From the NCBI RefSeq assembly GCF_024806495.1, contig NZ_JANUFF010000004.1, positions 1 through 64,000 of the forward strand: a DNA stretch of 64,000 bases. Reading direction: 5' to 3'. The notes under the pieces were generated by a model. It made no database searches. It was not told the origin of the DNA and worked only from the letters and a program-made list of their open reading frames with translations. Positions 1 to 8,635 of the stretch are shown here, piece after piece; position 1 is the first letter of the stretch; each line of letters begins with the position of its first letter. The position numbers and the translations under genes were made by a program. The stretch is from Chryseobacterium sp. JUb7. GTDB taxonomy: Bacteria; Bacteroidota; Bacteroidia; Flavobacteriales; Weeksellaceae.

Positions 1-170
<170 letters not shown>

Positions 171-317
171 AATCAGTAATTGGGTGATAATTTTTCTTTT
201 CAAGAATTGAAAAGAAATCATCAAAATTTGTCATCATATAAAGATCCATACGAAAACGAACTATATACTGTATTTAGACACGGAAGTAACAAACTTAATG
301 AAAGAGAAATAAAAAAT

Positions 318-335
318 CCCCGGACTTCTCCGAGG
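318..335 (+). promoter_or_regulatory. GC-rich hairpin ahead of a short ATG frame
   Basis: CCCCGG (318-323), loop ACTTCT, CCGAGG (330-335): five of six pairs form. It stands out in AT-rich DNA and ends in a purine-rich GAGG 16 nt before ATG AAA at 352. It resembles in design, but not in exact sequence, the two hairpins at 7158 and 7338. Function not known. Confidence 0.35.
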
Positions 336-351
336 ATAAAAACTAATAACC

Positions 352-594
352 ATGAAAACTCAAATTAAACATGAGTTACTTTTTTATATTGAAATATTGT
401 GCCAATATTTAACGCAAATTTCATTTTAACTTTATTTTAATAGTTTAAAATTTTACAAGAAAACAAGGTCAATAAGTGAAAGAAGTTATAAACAATTGTC
501 TTTTAGGAGAAATAAAAAAATAAGTTCTAAAGAGCATATGAAATCAGCATATAGAATGTTAAAAAGAATTAAGAAAATCTACTATCGTCGCTGA
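352..594 (+). pseudogene. Interrupted short reading frame, basic C-terminus
   Basis: Starting at ATG 352 a frame runs 80 codons to TGA 592-594 with a single internal TAA at 427-429. The second half is very rich in Lys and Arg and ends IKKIYYRR. I do not recognise the protein. Because the sequence lies close to the damaged contig end, the stop may be a sequencing error, a true nonsense mutation, or the frame may be meaningless. A GC-rich hairpin sits just upstream and another (605-622) just downstream, which gives the segment the look of a small gene unit. Confidence 0.25.
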
Positions 595-604
595 AATTTG
601 AAAA

Positions 605-622
605 CCCCTCTTACGGGAGGGG
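605..622 (+). other. GC-rich hairpin CCCCTC / GAGGGG
   Basis: CCCCTC (605-610), six-base loop TTACGG, GAGGGG (617-622) make a perfect six-pair stem. No U-tract follows, so it is not a canonical intrinsic terminator. Its 3' arm is again SD-like (GGAGG within the run), as in the hairpins at 7158 and 7338. No start codon follows closely. Confidence 0.35.
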
Positions 623-728
623 GCAACTTTACTGAGATATTAATAACACTTATTAATTGAAATCAAATATAAAAATTTAATTATCAAACATTTATGACCA
701 CAATCACAAAGAGAATAAATTAAAATAA

Positions 729-947
729 ATCGTAAACATTCTACTGCCAAAGAGAATTACTTCAGAACTTGTTGATAATATAGTAACAGACTCTATTTTA
801 TCTTTATCCCGACAGTTTAAATTCCCAAATCCTTTTATACTAAATATTTTTGATTTAATAGTATGACCACAGTCAGGTATTGATAATAATTATCCAAATA
901 AATACTCACCAAACAGTGACTTTAATTTAACGGTGAAAATTCATTAA
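729..947 (+). pseudogene. Possible decayed reading frame
   Basis: One frame from 729 to the TAA at 945-947 is open apart from a TGA at 864-866, and reads like protein (residues such as LPKRITSELVDNIVTDSILS). TGG in place of TGA would join the halves. The decamer TATGACCACA occurs both at 693 and at 862. I cannot assign a family; it may be a gene remnant, sequencing error near the contig end, or chance. The rest of 171-1082 shows nothing else supportable. Confidence 0.18.
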
Positions 948-1082
948 AATCAGATTTTCAACATATTATATATTTTTGATTCAAAAAATAACGCTAAAAT
1001 TAAAAATTTAACAAAAAAGAAAACTTATTTTAACGAAAACCATATTATTTTTTTATACCTTTATACTATAATTCTTTTAAAA

Positions 1083-1913
1083 GTGAATAAAATATCAATC
1101 CTTATCGCCAATTATAACAATGGCAGATACTTCAAAGAATGCTATGATTCTATCATTAGCCAGTCGCATGCGAGTTGGGAAGTTATCATTGTGGATGATG
1201 CTTCTACAGATAATTCTTTAGAGATTATTCATAACATCATTAAAGAAGATCCGAGATTTAAAGTGTATGAAAATTCATCAAACAAAGGATGTGGATACAC
1301 AAAAAGAAGGTGTGCCGAACTTGCCACTGGGGATTATTGCGCTTATTTGGATCCGGATGATGCACTCTATCCTCATGCCTTAGAATGGTCTCTGGAAGAA
1401 CTTGATGATAATGACAAAATTATAGCCACCTACTCTCAACTTAAATTTTGCGATGAAAAGCTTAAGCCAAAAAATATCTTTAACAAGATAAAACAGGTTC
1501 ACAATAATAAATATTTCTTTAACTGCCCTATTCAGATTTCTGCATTTTTTGTATTTAAAAGAAGTGCTTATTTAAAAACAGAAGGTATCAATCCTGAACT
1601 CACAAGTGCAGTAGATCAGGATCTGTATCTCAAGCTTTTGGAAGTAGGTGATGCACTATTTATTAAAGAGCCATTATATAAATACAGATTGCACCCTAAC
1701 GGAATCTCACAATCCAGATCTAAACAGAAAGCAAAAGATTCATTTTCAAAGGTCATTCATGATGCCATGAAGAGAAGAGGAATCCAGGAAATAAATAACA
1801 AATCTGTTCCTCAAACTTACACCAATGCAGAGGAAATTTATAAACTTCTAGAATATCAGACAAGAATTTTATACCGATTAAAAACTAAAGCTACGTTATT
1901 TTTAACCATGTAA
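1083..1913 (+). CDS. Family 2 glycosyltransferase (copy 1)
   Basis: 276 residues with the GT-A fold signature of glycosyltransferase family 2: N-terminal SILIANYNNGRYF, the nucleotide-binding VDDASTDNS near residue 40, and the metal-binding DPDDA near 92. The later VDQDLYL and the LYKYRLH segment fit the acceptor half. The enzyme should transfer a sugar from a nucleotide-sugar donor onto a cytoplasmic acceptor such as a surface glycan intermediate; donor and acceptor cannot be read from sequence. It starts with GTG, chosen because alignment to the paralogue at 6320 begins at exactly the same residue and both are 276 residues long without gaps. By eye about two thirds of positions are identical. 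No membrane segment is seen. Confidence 0.88.
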   Translation: MNKISILIANYNNGRYFKECYDSIISQSHASWEVIIVDDASTDNSLEIIHNIIKEDPRFKVYENSSNKGCGYTKRRCAELATGDYCAYLDPDDALYPHALEWSLEELDDNDKIIATYSQLKFCDEKLKPKNIFNKIKQVHNNKYFFNCPIQISAFFVFKRSAYLKTEGINPELTSAVDQDLYLKLLEVGDALFIKEPLYKYRLHPNGISQSRSKQKAKDSFSKVIHDAMKRRGIQEINNKSVPQTYTNAEEIYKLLEYQTRILYRLKTKATLFLTM

Positions 1914-1961
1914 ATGTATTCAATTTGATTTTCATATTTAACTTAGTAATTATAAAAAAAT

Positions 1962-1983
1962 AAGCTCTCATTTCTGAGAGCTT
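1962..1983. terminator. Bidirectional terminator
   Basis: AAGCTCTCA, loop TTTC, TGAGAGCTT, with A-rich sequence on the left and T-rich on the right. Read on the minus strand the stem is followed by seven T within nine bases, so it serves the long minus-strand gene ending at 2011 and probably also the glycosyltransferase gene ending at 1913. Confidence 0.8.
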
Positions 1984-2010
1984 ATTCTATTTTAAGATAA
2001 TATCAAACTT

Positions 2011-5000
2011 TTATTCTTTGATAAATTTCTTTTGTGCCGTACCTTCTGTATCTTCGATGTCTATTACATAAACACCATTCGTTAATGCGTGTACATCAAT
2101 TTTATTATTTAAGATAATCCCATTAGATACTATTTGACCCGCAGCATTGTAGATCTTATAATTAGCTCTTTTGCTGATATTCTTAACATTTAAAACTGTT
2201 TTAACCGGGTTTGGATAAATTGTGATTTCATCCTGGTTAACAGCATTAGGAACCGGTTGCTTAGAAATTCTTACGGTATAGTCTTCTACTTCACCATTAT
2301 CGAAGTTTGTACAATTTACAGGGATCCCGTCTCTCTGCATTGCCACTCTCATCACTACATACTTATAGTCTGTCATACTGATGAATGCATCTGTAGGCAC
2401 ACTGAACGTTCCTTTAACAGGAGTCGTTGTATTAGGAGAAGAAACTAGAATTCTTTCATCGATATCAAAATATCCATTTCTGTTAAAGTCGATCCAGACC
2501 GCAATTCCTTCTTTATTGTTTGTGCCTACCCAAGATTTTTCAATCGTGATTTCGTTTCCTGTAGAACCTTGAACTAACTCAATAAACTTAGCAGGAATTC
2601 CTGTATAATCAGTATATGTAGAAGCTCCCGATGTATTTGTCATTTCCGGTTTACCGTTTGGCTTCACAGAAACTTTAGAAATATATTCATCTGCTGAATT
2701 TGTAGAAGACATATTACAATACATCACTGTTGGTGTTGTAAATACGTATGGTAATGTATATGTACCCGGAGTACCGCTACAAACATTCGCTACCATCATT
2801 TCATACTGAACCAACTCCTGTAAACCTGTAATAGTGTAAGTATTTGTATTAACAGCAACTGTTGTCCAGCTCGGAATACCTACTTTTCTGTATCTGATAA
2901 GATAAGAAGCTCCCGGGAATGGATCCCAAGCCACAACAGCTGTTGTAGTAGTAAGGTTGGTAATCGTTAATCCCGGAGGAGGTAAATCACATGTTCTTTC
3001 CGTAGTGAATACTTTTGGATTCGACCATGGATTAAGTGTGGTAGATCCGTCACATTTGTTTGCAATCTGCACTTCGTATGAAGTATACACACTTAAATTA
3101 TTAAGAACATACGTATTGGCAGGAGCAACCGGTAAGTTGATATCAGCACTCCATCCTGCAGTACCGCTTCCTACTACTCTATATCTCATTACGTAAGTTG
3201 AGCTTGCCGCAAGAGGTGTCCAAGAGATTAATGCAGAAGTTGTTGTAATATTAGTGGCATTAACATTTGGAGGTGTAGGATCACACTTCGTAGTAAATTG
3301 GCTGTGAGAATATGCTCCAGGTGTCGTATTACAAACTGCAGCTACCTCAACCTCATATAAAGTTGCTGATAAAAGGTTTGTTAAATTAGTTGTATTGGTT
3401 GTTGTAGGGTAAGGGGCTGCTGCCACATTTACGGTCTGCCAAGCTCCACCACCACCTACTGGTCTGTATCTTACAATATAAGAAGCTCCTCCTAAATCTT
3501 GTCCCCATGTAACAGTAGCCGAATTATGAGTAACAGCACTTACAGTAGGCGTTGGAGTTGCATTGCTACAGATAAGAATTTTCACGTTATCAATAGCTGC
3601 TGGCGGTTGAGTTCCCCCAGATCCGTCATTTCTCCATTCGAATACAAGACGCATGGTCTGTCCTGCAAAACTGCTTATATTTAAGTTCGGATTAAGATAA
3701 CTTTGCCAAGTACCTTGCTGGTTATAAGTTGTTCCTAACTGAATTCTACCTGTTCCTGCAGTAATCAGTGCACCGGAAGTGGGTGTAAATGAAACCGGAA
3801 CCAACCATACTCTTAAATAATCCCAAGTAGATTCACCTTCAGCTTTCCAATCAAAAGATAAAGTAGCTGTAGTAGTACCCGCAGGAACTGTTACATCTCT
3901 GTATGCATGAACTGTACTGATTGCAGATGATATCGTATAGGCATTGCTCGTTCCGTTATCATTAGAAATATAGATTGACTTTCCTGTATTACCGGTAGCC
4001 GCACCATAGAACCATTTATTAACCTGTGTTCCGTTTGTAAATCCAAAATCATTGATTGTGGTGAAATCCTGAACATAAGGAATCGTTGCAGGAACCTGTC
4101 CTGTAGTAAAGCTAGGACCAGCTACCCAGAAGCTTCTGTCTGTACCCACACAAACTGAACGTACCCACCAGAAATAATTGGTGTTTGGTGCTAAAGTAGA
4201 AACAATAACAGATGTACCTGTTGGTACTGCTGTTCCAACAGTAGCCGCAGTTGGCGGTGTATTGGTTGTTGTAATATAATATTGATATCCGCTTGCAGGA
4301 GCAGGAGTTGGGCCTGTCCATCCTAATGTTGCAGTGTTTGTTCCGATTGCTGAAACAGCCAGTGCAGAAGGCACTTTACAAGTAGGAATTGTTAAACTGA
4401 TATTATCAATTGCTCCCGGAGGTTGCGTACCCCCTGATCCATCATTTTTCCATTCGAAAACAAGACGCATCGTCTGTCCTGCAAAACTGCTTAAGTTTAA
4501 AGTCGTATTTAAATAATTTTGCCATGTCGTTTGCTGATTGAAGTTTCCTCCAACCTGAATTCTTCCTGTACCAGCAACAATCTGAGTCCCTGCTGTAGGT
4601 AAGTAACTTGTAGGAACCAACCATACTCTGATAAAATCGAAAGTACTTTCTCCATCACCTTTCCAGTCGAAAGATAATGCAGCTTCTGTAGTTCCAGCAG
4701 GAATCGTAATATCTCTGAATGCATGAACACTGCTCGTATTTGTAATCGAATATGCATTGGCAACTCCATTATTATTTGAAATATAAAGAGCCTGAGCAGG
4801 GTTTCCTGTTACTGTTCCTCTGAACCATTTATTAGTCTGAGTTCCGTTTGCAATCTCAAGATCATTCCCTACAGTAAAATCCTGAGTATAAGGCACTGTA
4901 GCCGGAACCTGAGTCGTAATAAAACTAGGACCCGCAACCCACACACTTTTATCTGTTGCTCCGCAAGAAGAACGTACCCACCAATAATAAGTGGTAAGTG

Positions 5001-5802
5001 GCGCTAAACCTCCCGGGTTTGCAGAAGTACCTGCTACTGGCGTTCCAGCTGTAGCAGCGGTAGGTGCTGTATTGGTTGTACTGATATAATATTCATATCC
5101 GCTTCCTGGTGCAGGAGCTGGTGCAGTCCAGGCTAAAGTAGCCGAGTTTGCTCCAACAGTAGGAGTAGCCATTGCAGAAGGCGGAATACAAGAAGGAATC
5201 GTTACATTGATATTATCAATAGCAGCAGCAGGCTGCGTTCCTCCTGAATTATCATTTCTCCACTCAAATACCAATCGCATGGTCTGTCCTGCAAAACTGC
5301 TTACATTTAATGTAGGATTCACATAGTTCTGCCAGCTACTCTGTAAAGTAAACTGACCTACCTGAATTCTTCCTGCAGCTGCAGTAATCAAAGTTCCTGC
5401 GGTTGGTGTAAATGTAGCAGGTACCAACCAAACTTTAAAATAGTCGTAAATAGTAGTAGTACCTTCTCCTCCTGACTTCCAATCAAATGCAAGATTGGCA
5501 ATGGTAGCTCCTGCAGGAATTGCGATATCTCTATATGCCTGCACGGTACTCGCCGTGTTAATGGTGTAGGCATTACTCACACCATTGTCATTGGAGACAT
5601 AAATAGAGCCTGCAGGATTTCCGGTAAATGTACCGTAAACCCATTTGTTGATCTGCGTACCATTAACAAACGTAAAATCATTCGCTGCCGAAAAATCTTG
5701 CGTATAAGGTAATGTTGCAGGTGCCTGACCATAAACGACGGGCATGACTCCGACGTTAATCAAACACAGAAGAAGTACTAAAAAAGTAGAAATTTTCTTC
5801 AT
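2011..5802 (-). CDS. T9SS-secreted fibronectin III repeat protein
   Basis: 1263 residues. A signal peptide (MKKISTFLVLLLCLINVGVM, cleavage probably after VYG) is followed by three tandem units of about 270 residues starting near 27, 300 and 570. Each begins PYxQDF and holds a jelly-roll-like domain (SFAGQTMRLVFEW is repeated); the first two units end with a fibronectin III domain. Further fibronectin III domains cover about 740-1030, then a GEVEDYTV domain ends near 1180 and a type A T9SS sorting domain (IYPNPVKTVLNV to the C-terminal KKFIKE) closes the protein. It should cross the outer membrane by the type IX system and be anchored or released as an adhesin- or enzyme-like surface protein; no catalytic domain is seen. 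It lies opposite in strand to two flanking glycosyltransferases. Confidence 0.88.
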   Translation of the reverse strand: MKKISTFLVLLLCLINVGVMPVVYGQAPATLPYTQDFSAANDFTFVNGTQINKWVYGTFTGNPAGSIYVSNDNGVSNAYTINTASTVQAYRDIAIPAGATIANLAFDWKSGGEGTTTIYDYFKVWLVPATFTPTAGTLITAAAGRIQVGQFTLQSSWQNYVNPTLNVSSFAGQTMRLVFEWRNDNSGGTQPAAAIDNINVTIPSCIPPSAMATPTVGANSATLAWTAPAPAPGSGYEYYISTTNTAPTAATAGTPVAGTSANPGGLAPLTTYYWWVRSSCGATDKSVWVAGPSFITTQVPATVPYTQDFTVGNDLEIANGTQTNKWFRGTVTGNPAQALYISNNNGVANAYSITNTSSVHAFRDITIPAGTTEAALSFDWKGDGESTFDFIRVWLVPTSYLPTAGTQIVAGTGRIQVGGNFNQQTTWQNYLNTTLNLSSFAGQTMRLVFEWKNDGSGGTQPPGAIDNISLTIPTCKVPSALAVSAIGTNTATLGWTGPTPAPASGYQYYITTTNTPPTAATVGTAVPTGTSVIVSTLAPNTNYFWWVRSVCVGTDRSFWVAGPSFTTGQVPATIPYVQDFTTINDFGFTNGTQVNKWFYGAATGNTGKSIYISNDNGTSNAYTISSAISTVHAYRDVTVPAGTTTATLSFDWKAEGESTWDYLRVWLVPVSFTPTSGALITAGTGRIQLGTTYNQQGTWQSYLNPNLNISSFAGQTMRLVFEWRNDGSGGTQPPAAIDNVKILICSNATPTPTVSAVTHNSATVTWGQDLGGASYIVRYRPVGGGGAWQTVNVAAAPYPTTTNTTNLTNLLSATLYEVEVAAVCNTTPGAYSHSQFTTKCDPTPPNVNATNITTTSALISWTPLAASSTYVMRYRVVGSGTAGWSADINLPVAPANTYVLNNLSVYTSYEVQIANKCDGSTTLNPWSNPKVFTTERTCDLPPPGLTITNLTTTTAVVAWDPFPGASYLIRYRKVGIPSWTTVAVNTNTYTITGLQELVQYEMMVANVCSGTPGTYTLPYVFTTPTVMYCNMSSTNSADEYISKVSVKPNGKPEMTNTSGASTYTDYTGIPAKFIELVQGSTGNEITIEKSWVGTNNKEGIAVWIDFNRNGYFDIDERILVSSPNTTTPVKGTFSVPTDAFISMTDYKYVVMRVAMQRDGIPVNCTNFDNGEVEDYTVRISKQPVPNAVNQDEITIYPNPVKTVLNVKNISKRANYKIYNAAGQIVSNGIILNNKIDVHALTNGVYVIDIEDTEGTAQKKFIKE
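3565..5722 (-). repeat. Internal tandem repeats of about 810-816 bp
   Basis: The three jelly-roll units of the T9SS protein are still similar at DNA level. The block TCCTGCAAAACTGCTTA recurs at 3661, 4477 and 5287, spacings of 816 and 810 bp. The third unit is shorter because its own fibronectin domain is absent. Such repeats invite recombination and assembly collapse. Confidence 0.8.
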
Positions 5803-5829
5803 AAGTTATTATTATTTATATTAATCGTG

Positions 5830-5837
5830 CAAATCTA
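5830..5837 (-). promoter_or_regulatory. -7 box of the T9SS protein gene
   Basis: On the minus strand the sequence reads TAGATTTG, an exact match to the Bacteroidota -7 consensus TAnnTTTG, 28 nt before the ATG at 5802. No clear TTG -33 element is placed at 17-23 nt. Confidence 0.5.
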
Positions 5838-6319
5838 AACCGTTTTTTAATAATACATAGTATATATCACGATGTTTTTTATAGAATTTTGAAATAGATA
5901 ATAGTTTTCATATTCCATGTGATCAACTCATTACTTTATCCTTAATATTAAAACGAACGTTTAATAGTAACAATTACAAAAGTATAAACATTTATTTTTG
6001 AATTTTATTATTTGAAAATAAACATTTAACACTAATCAAATAAATAAACAATTAACAATCAATACGTTAAAAAAATGCAGTAGAAATGCAGTAGCCGTAA
6101 TCTTGTATATTTCTTCTAATTTTGCAAACAAGGAATTAATAAAATTCTACTTCAAAAAACTCCATCTGATAACAATTGTATCTGATCTTAATAAGTTGAT
6201 TATACTCAAAATGATCGCAACGATTTATTCAAATCTTTTCATGTTCCTTTTAATCAAAAGATACTTTCAGAATTCGGGTTTCGTGTAAATAAGAATTACA
6301 AACACTTAAGACTGAAAAA
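5838..6319. other. Gene-free AT-rich stretch
   Basis: About 480 bases between the T9SS gene promoter and the second glycosyltransferase. The only structure seen is a perfect 11-bp tandem duplication, AAATGCAGTAG at 6073-6083 and 6084-6094. A TTG-started frame of 61 codons (6103-6288) is open, but it has no recognisable features and is not called. Confidence 0.5.
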
Positions 6320-7150
6320 ATGAAGAAAGTTTCAATTCTGATTGCTAATTATAATAATGGCAAATATTTTAAAGCCTGCTATGATTCACTTATTGCTCAA
6401 AAATATGAAAACTGGGAAGCCATTATAGTTGATGATGATTCGAAAGACAACTCAGTAGAAATAATTAAAGATATTATAAAAGACGACCCAAGATTTATTT
6501 TTTACAAAAACGAGATCAATCAAGGATGTGGATTTTCAAAAAGAAAATGTGCAGAACTTGCAACCGGAGATTTTTATGCATACTTAGATCCGGATGATGC
6601 CCTCCTTCCGGATTCAATCAGTCGATCATTAGAAGAATTCGACAAAAACAAAGACCTTATTGCTACCTATTCCCAATTATTTTTCTGTGATGAAAATCTT
6701 AAGCCTGATAAGATTTTTGACAAAATCAAACAGGTTCACAATAATAAATACTTCTTTAATTGTCCTATACAGATTTCCGCTTTTTTTGTTTTTAAAAAAG
6801 AAGCATATCTGAAAACATCAGGAATAAATGCAAACTTAAGAACTGCAGTAGATCAGGATTTATATTTAAAATTACTTGAATTTGGAGATGCCAAATTCAT
6901 CAAAGAACCTTTATATAAATACAGACTACATTCAAGAGGGATATCTCAGGAATCTTCTAAGCAAAATGCCAAAGATTCTTTTGCCCGAGTAATTTATGAG
7001 ACCATGCAAAGAAGAGGCATTAAAAGTATCAACAATAATAAGGTACCTGATCACTATACCAATTCTGAAGAAATCTACAGTCTGTTAGAATATCAGACAA
7101 AACCTTTATTCAGATTAATAAATAAAATAAAAATCATTATTTGTGCTTAA
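6320..7150 (+). CDS. Family 2 glycosyltransferase (copy 2)
   Basis: 276 residues and collinear without gaps with the copy at 1083. It keeps SILIANYNNGKYF, VDDDSKDNS, DPDDA and the central block KIKQVHNNKYFFNCPIQ, which is unchanged between the two copies. The starts agree, here with ATG. Divergence is concentrated in the far C-terminus and around residues 60-105, which suggests the same fold and chemistry with possible drift in acceptor binding. The two copies face the same way and bracket the oppositely oriented T9SS gene, an arrangement that fits duplication around a surface-protein locus. Function of the glycan is unknown. Confidence 0.88.
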   Translation: MKKVSILIANYNNGKYFKACYDSLIAQKYENWEAIIVDDDSKDNSVEIIKDIIKDDPRFIFYKNEINQGCGFSKRKCAELATGDFYAYLDPDDALLPDSISRSLEEFDKNKDLIATYSQLFFCDENLKPDKIFDKIKQVHNNKYFFNCPIQISAFFVFKKEAYLKTSGINANLRTAVDQDLYLKLLEFGDAKFIKEPLYKYRLHSRGISQESSKQNAKDSFARVIYETMQRRGIKSINNNKVPDHYTNSEEIYSLLEYQTKPLFRLINKIKIIICA

Positions 7151-7157
7151 AAACAAA

Positions 7158-7190
7158 GACCTCCTGATGAGGGAGGTCAAAAAAACACAA
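7158..7190 (+). promoter_or_regulatory. SD-sequestering hairpin leader, copy A
   Basis: GACCTCC (7158-7164), loop TGATGAG, GGAGGTC (7172-7178), then an A-rich spacer ending in AACACAA and ATGATGAAAA at 7191. The 3' arm holds GGAGG, a textbook Shine-Dalgarno core, paired with CCTCC, the anti-SD sequence. GGAGG ends 14 nt before the ATG. Copy B at 7338 has the same layout, with one stem pair changed from A-T to G-C, so pairing is kept. The lack of a following U-tract argues against an intrinsic terminator on this strand. Confidence 0.55.
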
Positions 7191-7271
7191 ATGATGAAAA
7201 AAAACTTTTTTATATTAGAAATATATTTTTGTCGTATTATATGTACAAAAATAGAATATCAAATCTCCTGA
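7191..7271 (+). CDS. Micro-ORF behind hairpin A
   Basis: ATG ATG AAA AAA start, 26 codons, ending with TGA at 7269-7271. The peptide is hydrophobic with a basic start (MMKKNFFILEIYFC...). No family is recognised. It is listed because its start is conserved, with identical spacing, in the second hairpin unit. The coding part beyond codon 4 is not conserved between the two, so the ORF may be only a leader or the stub of a decayed gene. Confidence 0.3.
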   Translation: MMKKNFFILEIYFCRIICTKIEYQIS

Positions 7272-7337
7272 TTTTATGCGCTCAGTCATAAAAAGATTAT
7301 TCCTTATTATTTTCCAACAATCTGTGTTACATAAAAT

Positions 7338-7371
7338 GGCCTCCCGATGAAAGGAGGCCGTAAAAACACAA
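7338..7371 (+). promoter_or_regulatory. SD-sequestering hairpin leader, copy B
   Basis: GGCCTCC (7338-7344), loop CGATGAAA, GGAGGCC (7353-7359), then TAAAAACACAA and ATGATGAAAAAAA at 7372. The stem is a perfect seven-pair helix. GGAGG ends 14 nt before the ATG, as in copy A, 180 bp upstream. The conserved parts are the stem, the GATGA loop core, the AAACACAA spacer and the ATGATGAAAAAA start. Confidence 0.55.
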
Positions 7372-7398
7372 ATGATGAAAAAAATCTATTCAGAATGA
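7372..7398 (+). CDS. Micro-ORF behind hairpin B
   Basis: ATG ATG AAA AAA start with a stop after eight codons (MMKKIYSE). It is too short to be a normal gene. It is reported only as part of the duplicated hairpin plus ATGATG unit, where it may act as a translated leader, or it may be a remnant after a downstream gene was lost. Confidence 0.2.
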   Translation: MMKKIYSE

Positions 7399-8040
7399 AC
7401 TGAACAGAATATCTTGAATAGCAAGAGCTATTATATTTTAAGAATATTCTTTTTTCTTTAAAATTCTAAATCTAAATATTCTAAAAAAGAACAAAATAGA
7501 TGTCTAAGATAACAAGCATTATCGAAACAAACAAAATACTTTCAAAATAAATGAATAATTAGATATATCATTTTATTTTGAGTGGCAAATTTACTATTTA
7601 TTTCTAAATACAGTGAATAAAAACATAAATTATTTGCTTTTATTTAAAAATTTTACTCAAAGTCATCAATAAATATTAATAATACTCAACTTCTTTTCTT
7701 TGGTTCAAAACCTGAGCAATAACCGGACCATCTTCCATTCTTATCAAGCTTCAATTTAAACTGTAAATTTTTGTGCTAAAATAAAGATTTAATGAATCAA
7801 AATTAATCATTTTACATCAACTAAATGAAAATCAGTCATTAAATTAAATTTATATTTAAATATTTTTTATTTAATTGAAAATTTACTTCTGGTTTCATAC
7901 ATCCTACTCTGACCAAACTACTAAACTTTTAAGTGTTTTTTATATTATTTAACATTACTTAACTAAAATTTGGCTTCATAATTGAAAATACATATAATGT
8001 TAAAGTCATTCGGCAGTAACAATCCTTTAAAATTTGAGTT
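7399..8040. other. Gene-free AT-rich stretch
   Basis: About 640 very AT-rich bases with stop codons in every frame. I looked for tRNA, terminators and exact TAnnTTTG boxes and found nothing convincing. The only near-promoter is TAAAATTTG around 7961, which has one base too many. Confidence 0.5.
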
Positions 8041-8580
8041 ATGAAAAATATAGTGTTAACAGGTATTTTGTCAGTTTTTTTAATGACAGCCTGTAAAAAA
8101 GATGATCAGGTAGCAGAAAAGTCTCTGGAACAGCAGAAAATGGAGTTCCAGATGAGACAGCTAGATATAGAGAAACAAAAATTGGCTATTGAAAAAGAAA
8201 AAATGGCCTATGAAGCTCAGAAAAAAGCAGACAGCATTGTGGAAGCAAAAAAAACAAAAAGTGAAGCCACCGCCAATGCCAAGCCCCAGGTGATCAGAGA
8301 AACACATACTGTCTACAGAGACAGACCAAGTTCCAGCTCGAATGGAAATTACGCAGACAACGGAAGCAGTGCATCTCAGGGAACCACTAAGAAAAAAGGA
8401 ATGAGTAAAGCCGCTAAGGGTACTATTATCGGTACCGTAGGTGGTGCAGCAGCCGGAGCCATTATTGCCAAGAAAAACAGAGGTCTTGGTGCCGTGATTG
8501 GTGGTGTTGTAGGTGGAGCAACCGGTTATACAATTGGTAGAGCCGGAGACCGAAAAGACGGAAGAGTACAGCCAAAATAA
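8041..8580 (+). CDS. Lipoprotein with coiled coil and glycine zipper
   Basis: 179 residues. A lipoprotein signal ends at LMTAC with Cys18 as the lipidation site. Residues about 27-75 are a charged, Gln/Lys/Glu-rich coiled coil, a Ser/Asn-rich linker follows, and residues about 125-165 form a glycine zipper (GTVGGAAAGAIIAKK, then GAVIGGVVGGATGY) of the YMGG/OmpA-like type seen in cell-envelope proteins. It is probably anchored to a membrane with the zipper inserting in or packing against the bilayer. No enzyme motif is seen. A strong terminator follows at once, so it is probably monocistronic. Confidence 0.7.
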   Translation: MKNIVLTGILSVFLMTACKKDDQVAEKSLEQQKMEFQMRQLDIEKQKLAIEKEKMAYEAQKKADSIVEAKKTKSEATANAKPQVIRETHTVYRDRPSSSSNGNYADNGSSASQGTTKKKGMSKAAKGTIIGTVGGAAAGAIIAKKNRGLGAVIGGVVGGATGYTIGRAGDRKDGRVQPK

Positions 8581-8603
8581 TTAATATATTTTCAAAAAGA
8601 ATA

Positions 8604-8635
8604 AAAGATTGCTTATTTTTAAGCAATCTTTTTTT
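8604..8635 (+). terminator. Intrinsic terminator abutting the next start codon
   Basis: GATTGCTTA (8607-8615), loop TTTT, TAAGCAATC (8620-8628), extended by AAA/TTT and followed by a T-tract to 8635. The next base is the A of the ATG of the following gene. The loop region reads TATTTTTA, one base off the -7 consensus. Confidence 0.85.

Noticed and set aside
180..368. TTG-started frame of 62 codons next to the homopolymer block
   Set aside because: No family features, weak start, overlaps the hairpin and the ATG frame at 352, and lies in doubtful sequence.
3565..5722. CRISPR-like periodic repeats
   Set aside because: Units are over 800 bp and code in frame for a repeated protein domain; no short repeat-spacer pattern is seen.
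6103..6288. TTG-started 61-codon hydrophobic frame before the second glycosyltransferase
   Set aside because: AT-rich chance composition, no initiation signal, no recognisable domain; the tandem repeat and gap explain the region as intergenic.
7710..7730. GGTTCAAAACC, which looks like a tRNA T-loop
   Set aside because: The T-stem does not pair beyond two bases and no acceptor or anticodon stem can be drawn around it.
8609..8635. Upstream TTG start for the polytopic membrane protein
   Set aside because: It lies inside the stem of the upstream terminator; ATG at 8636 is the natural start.
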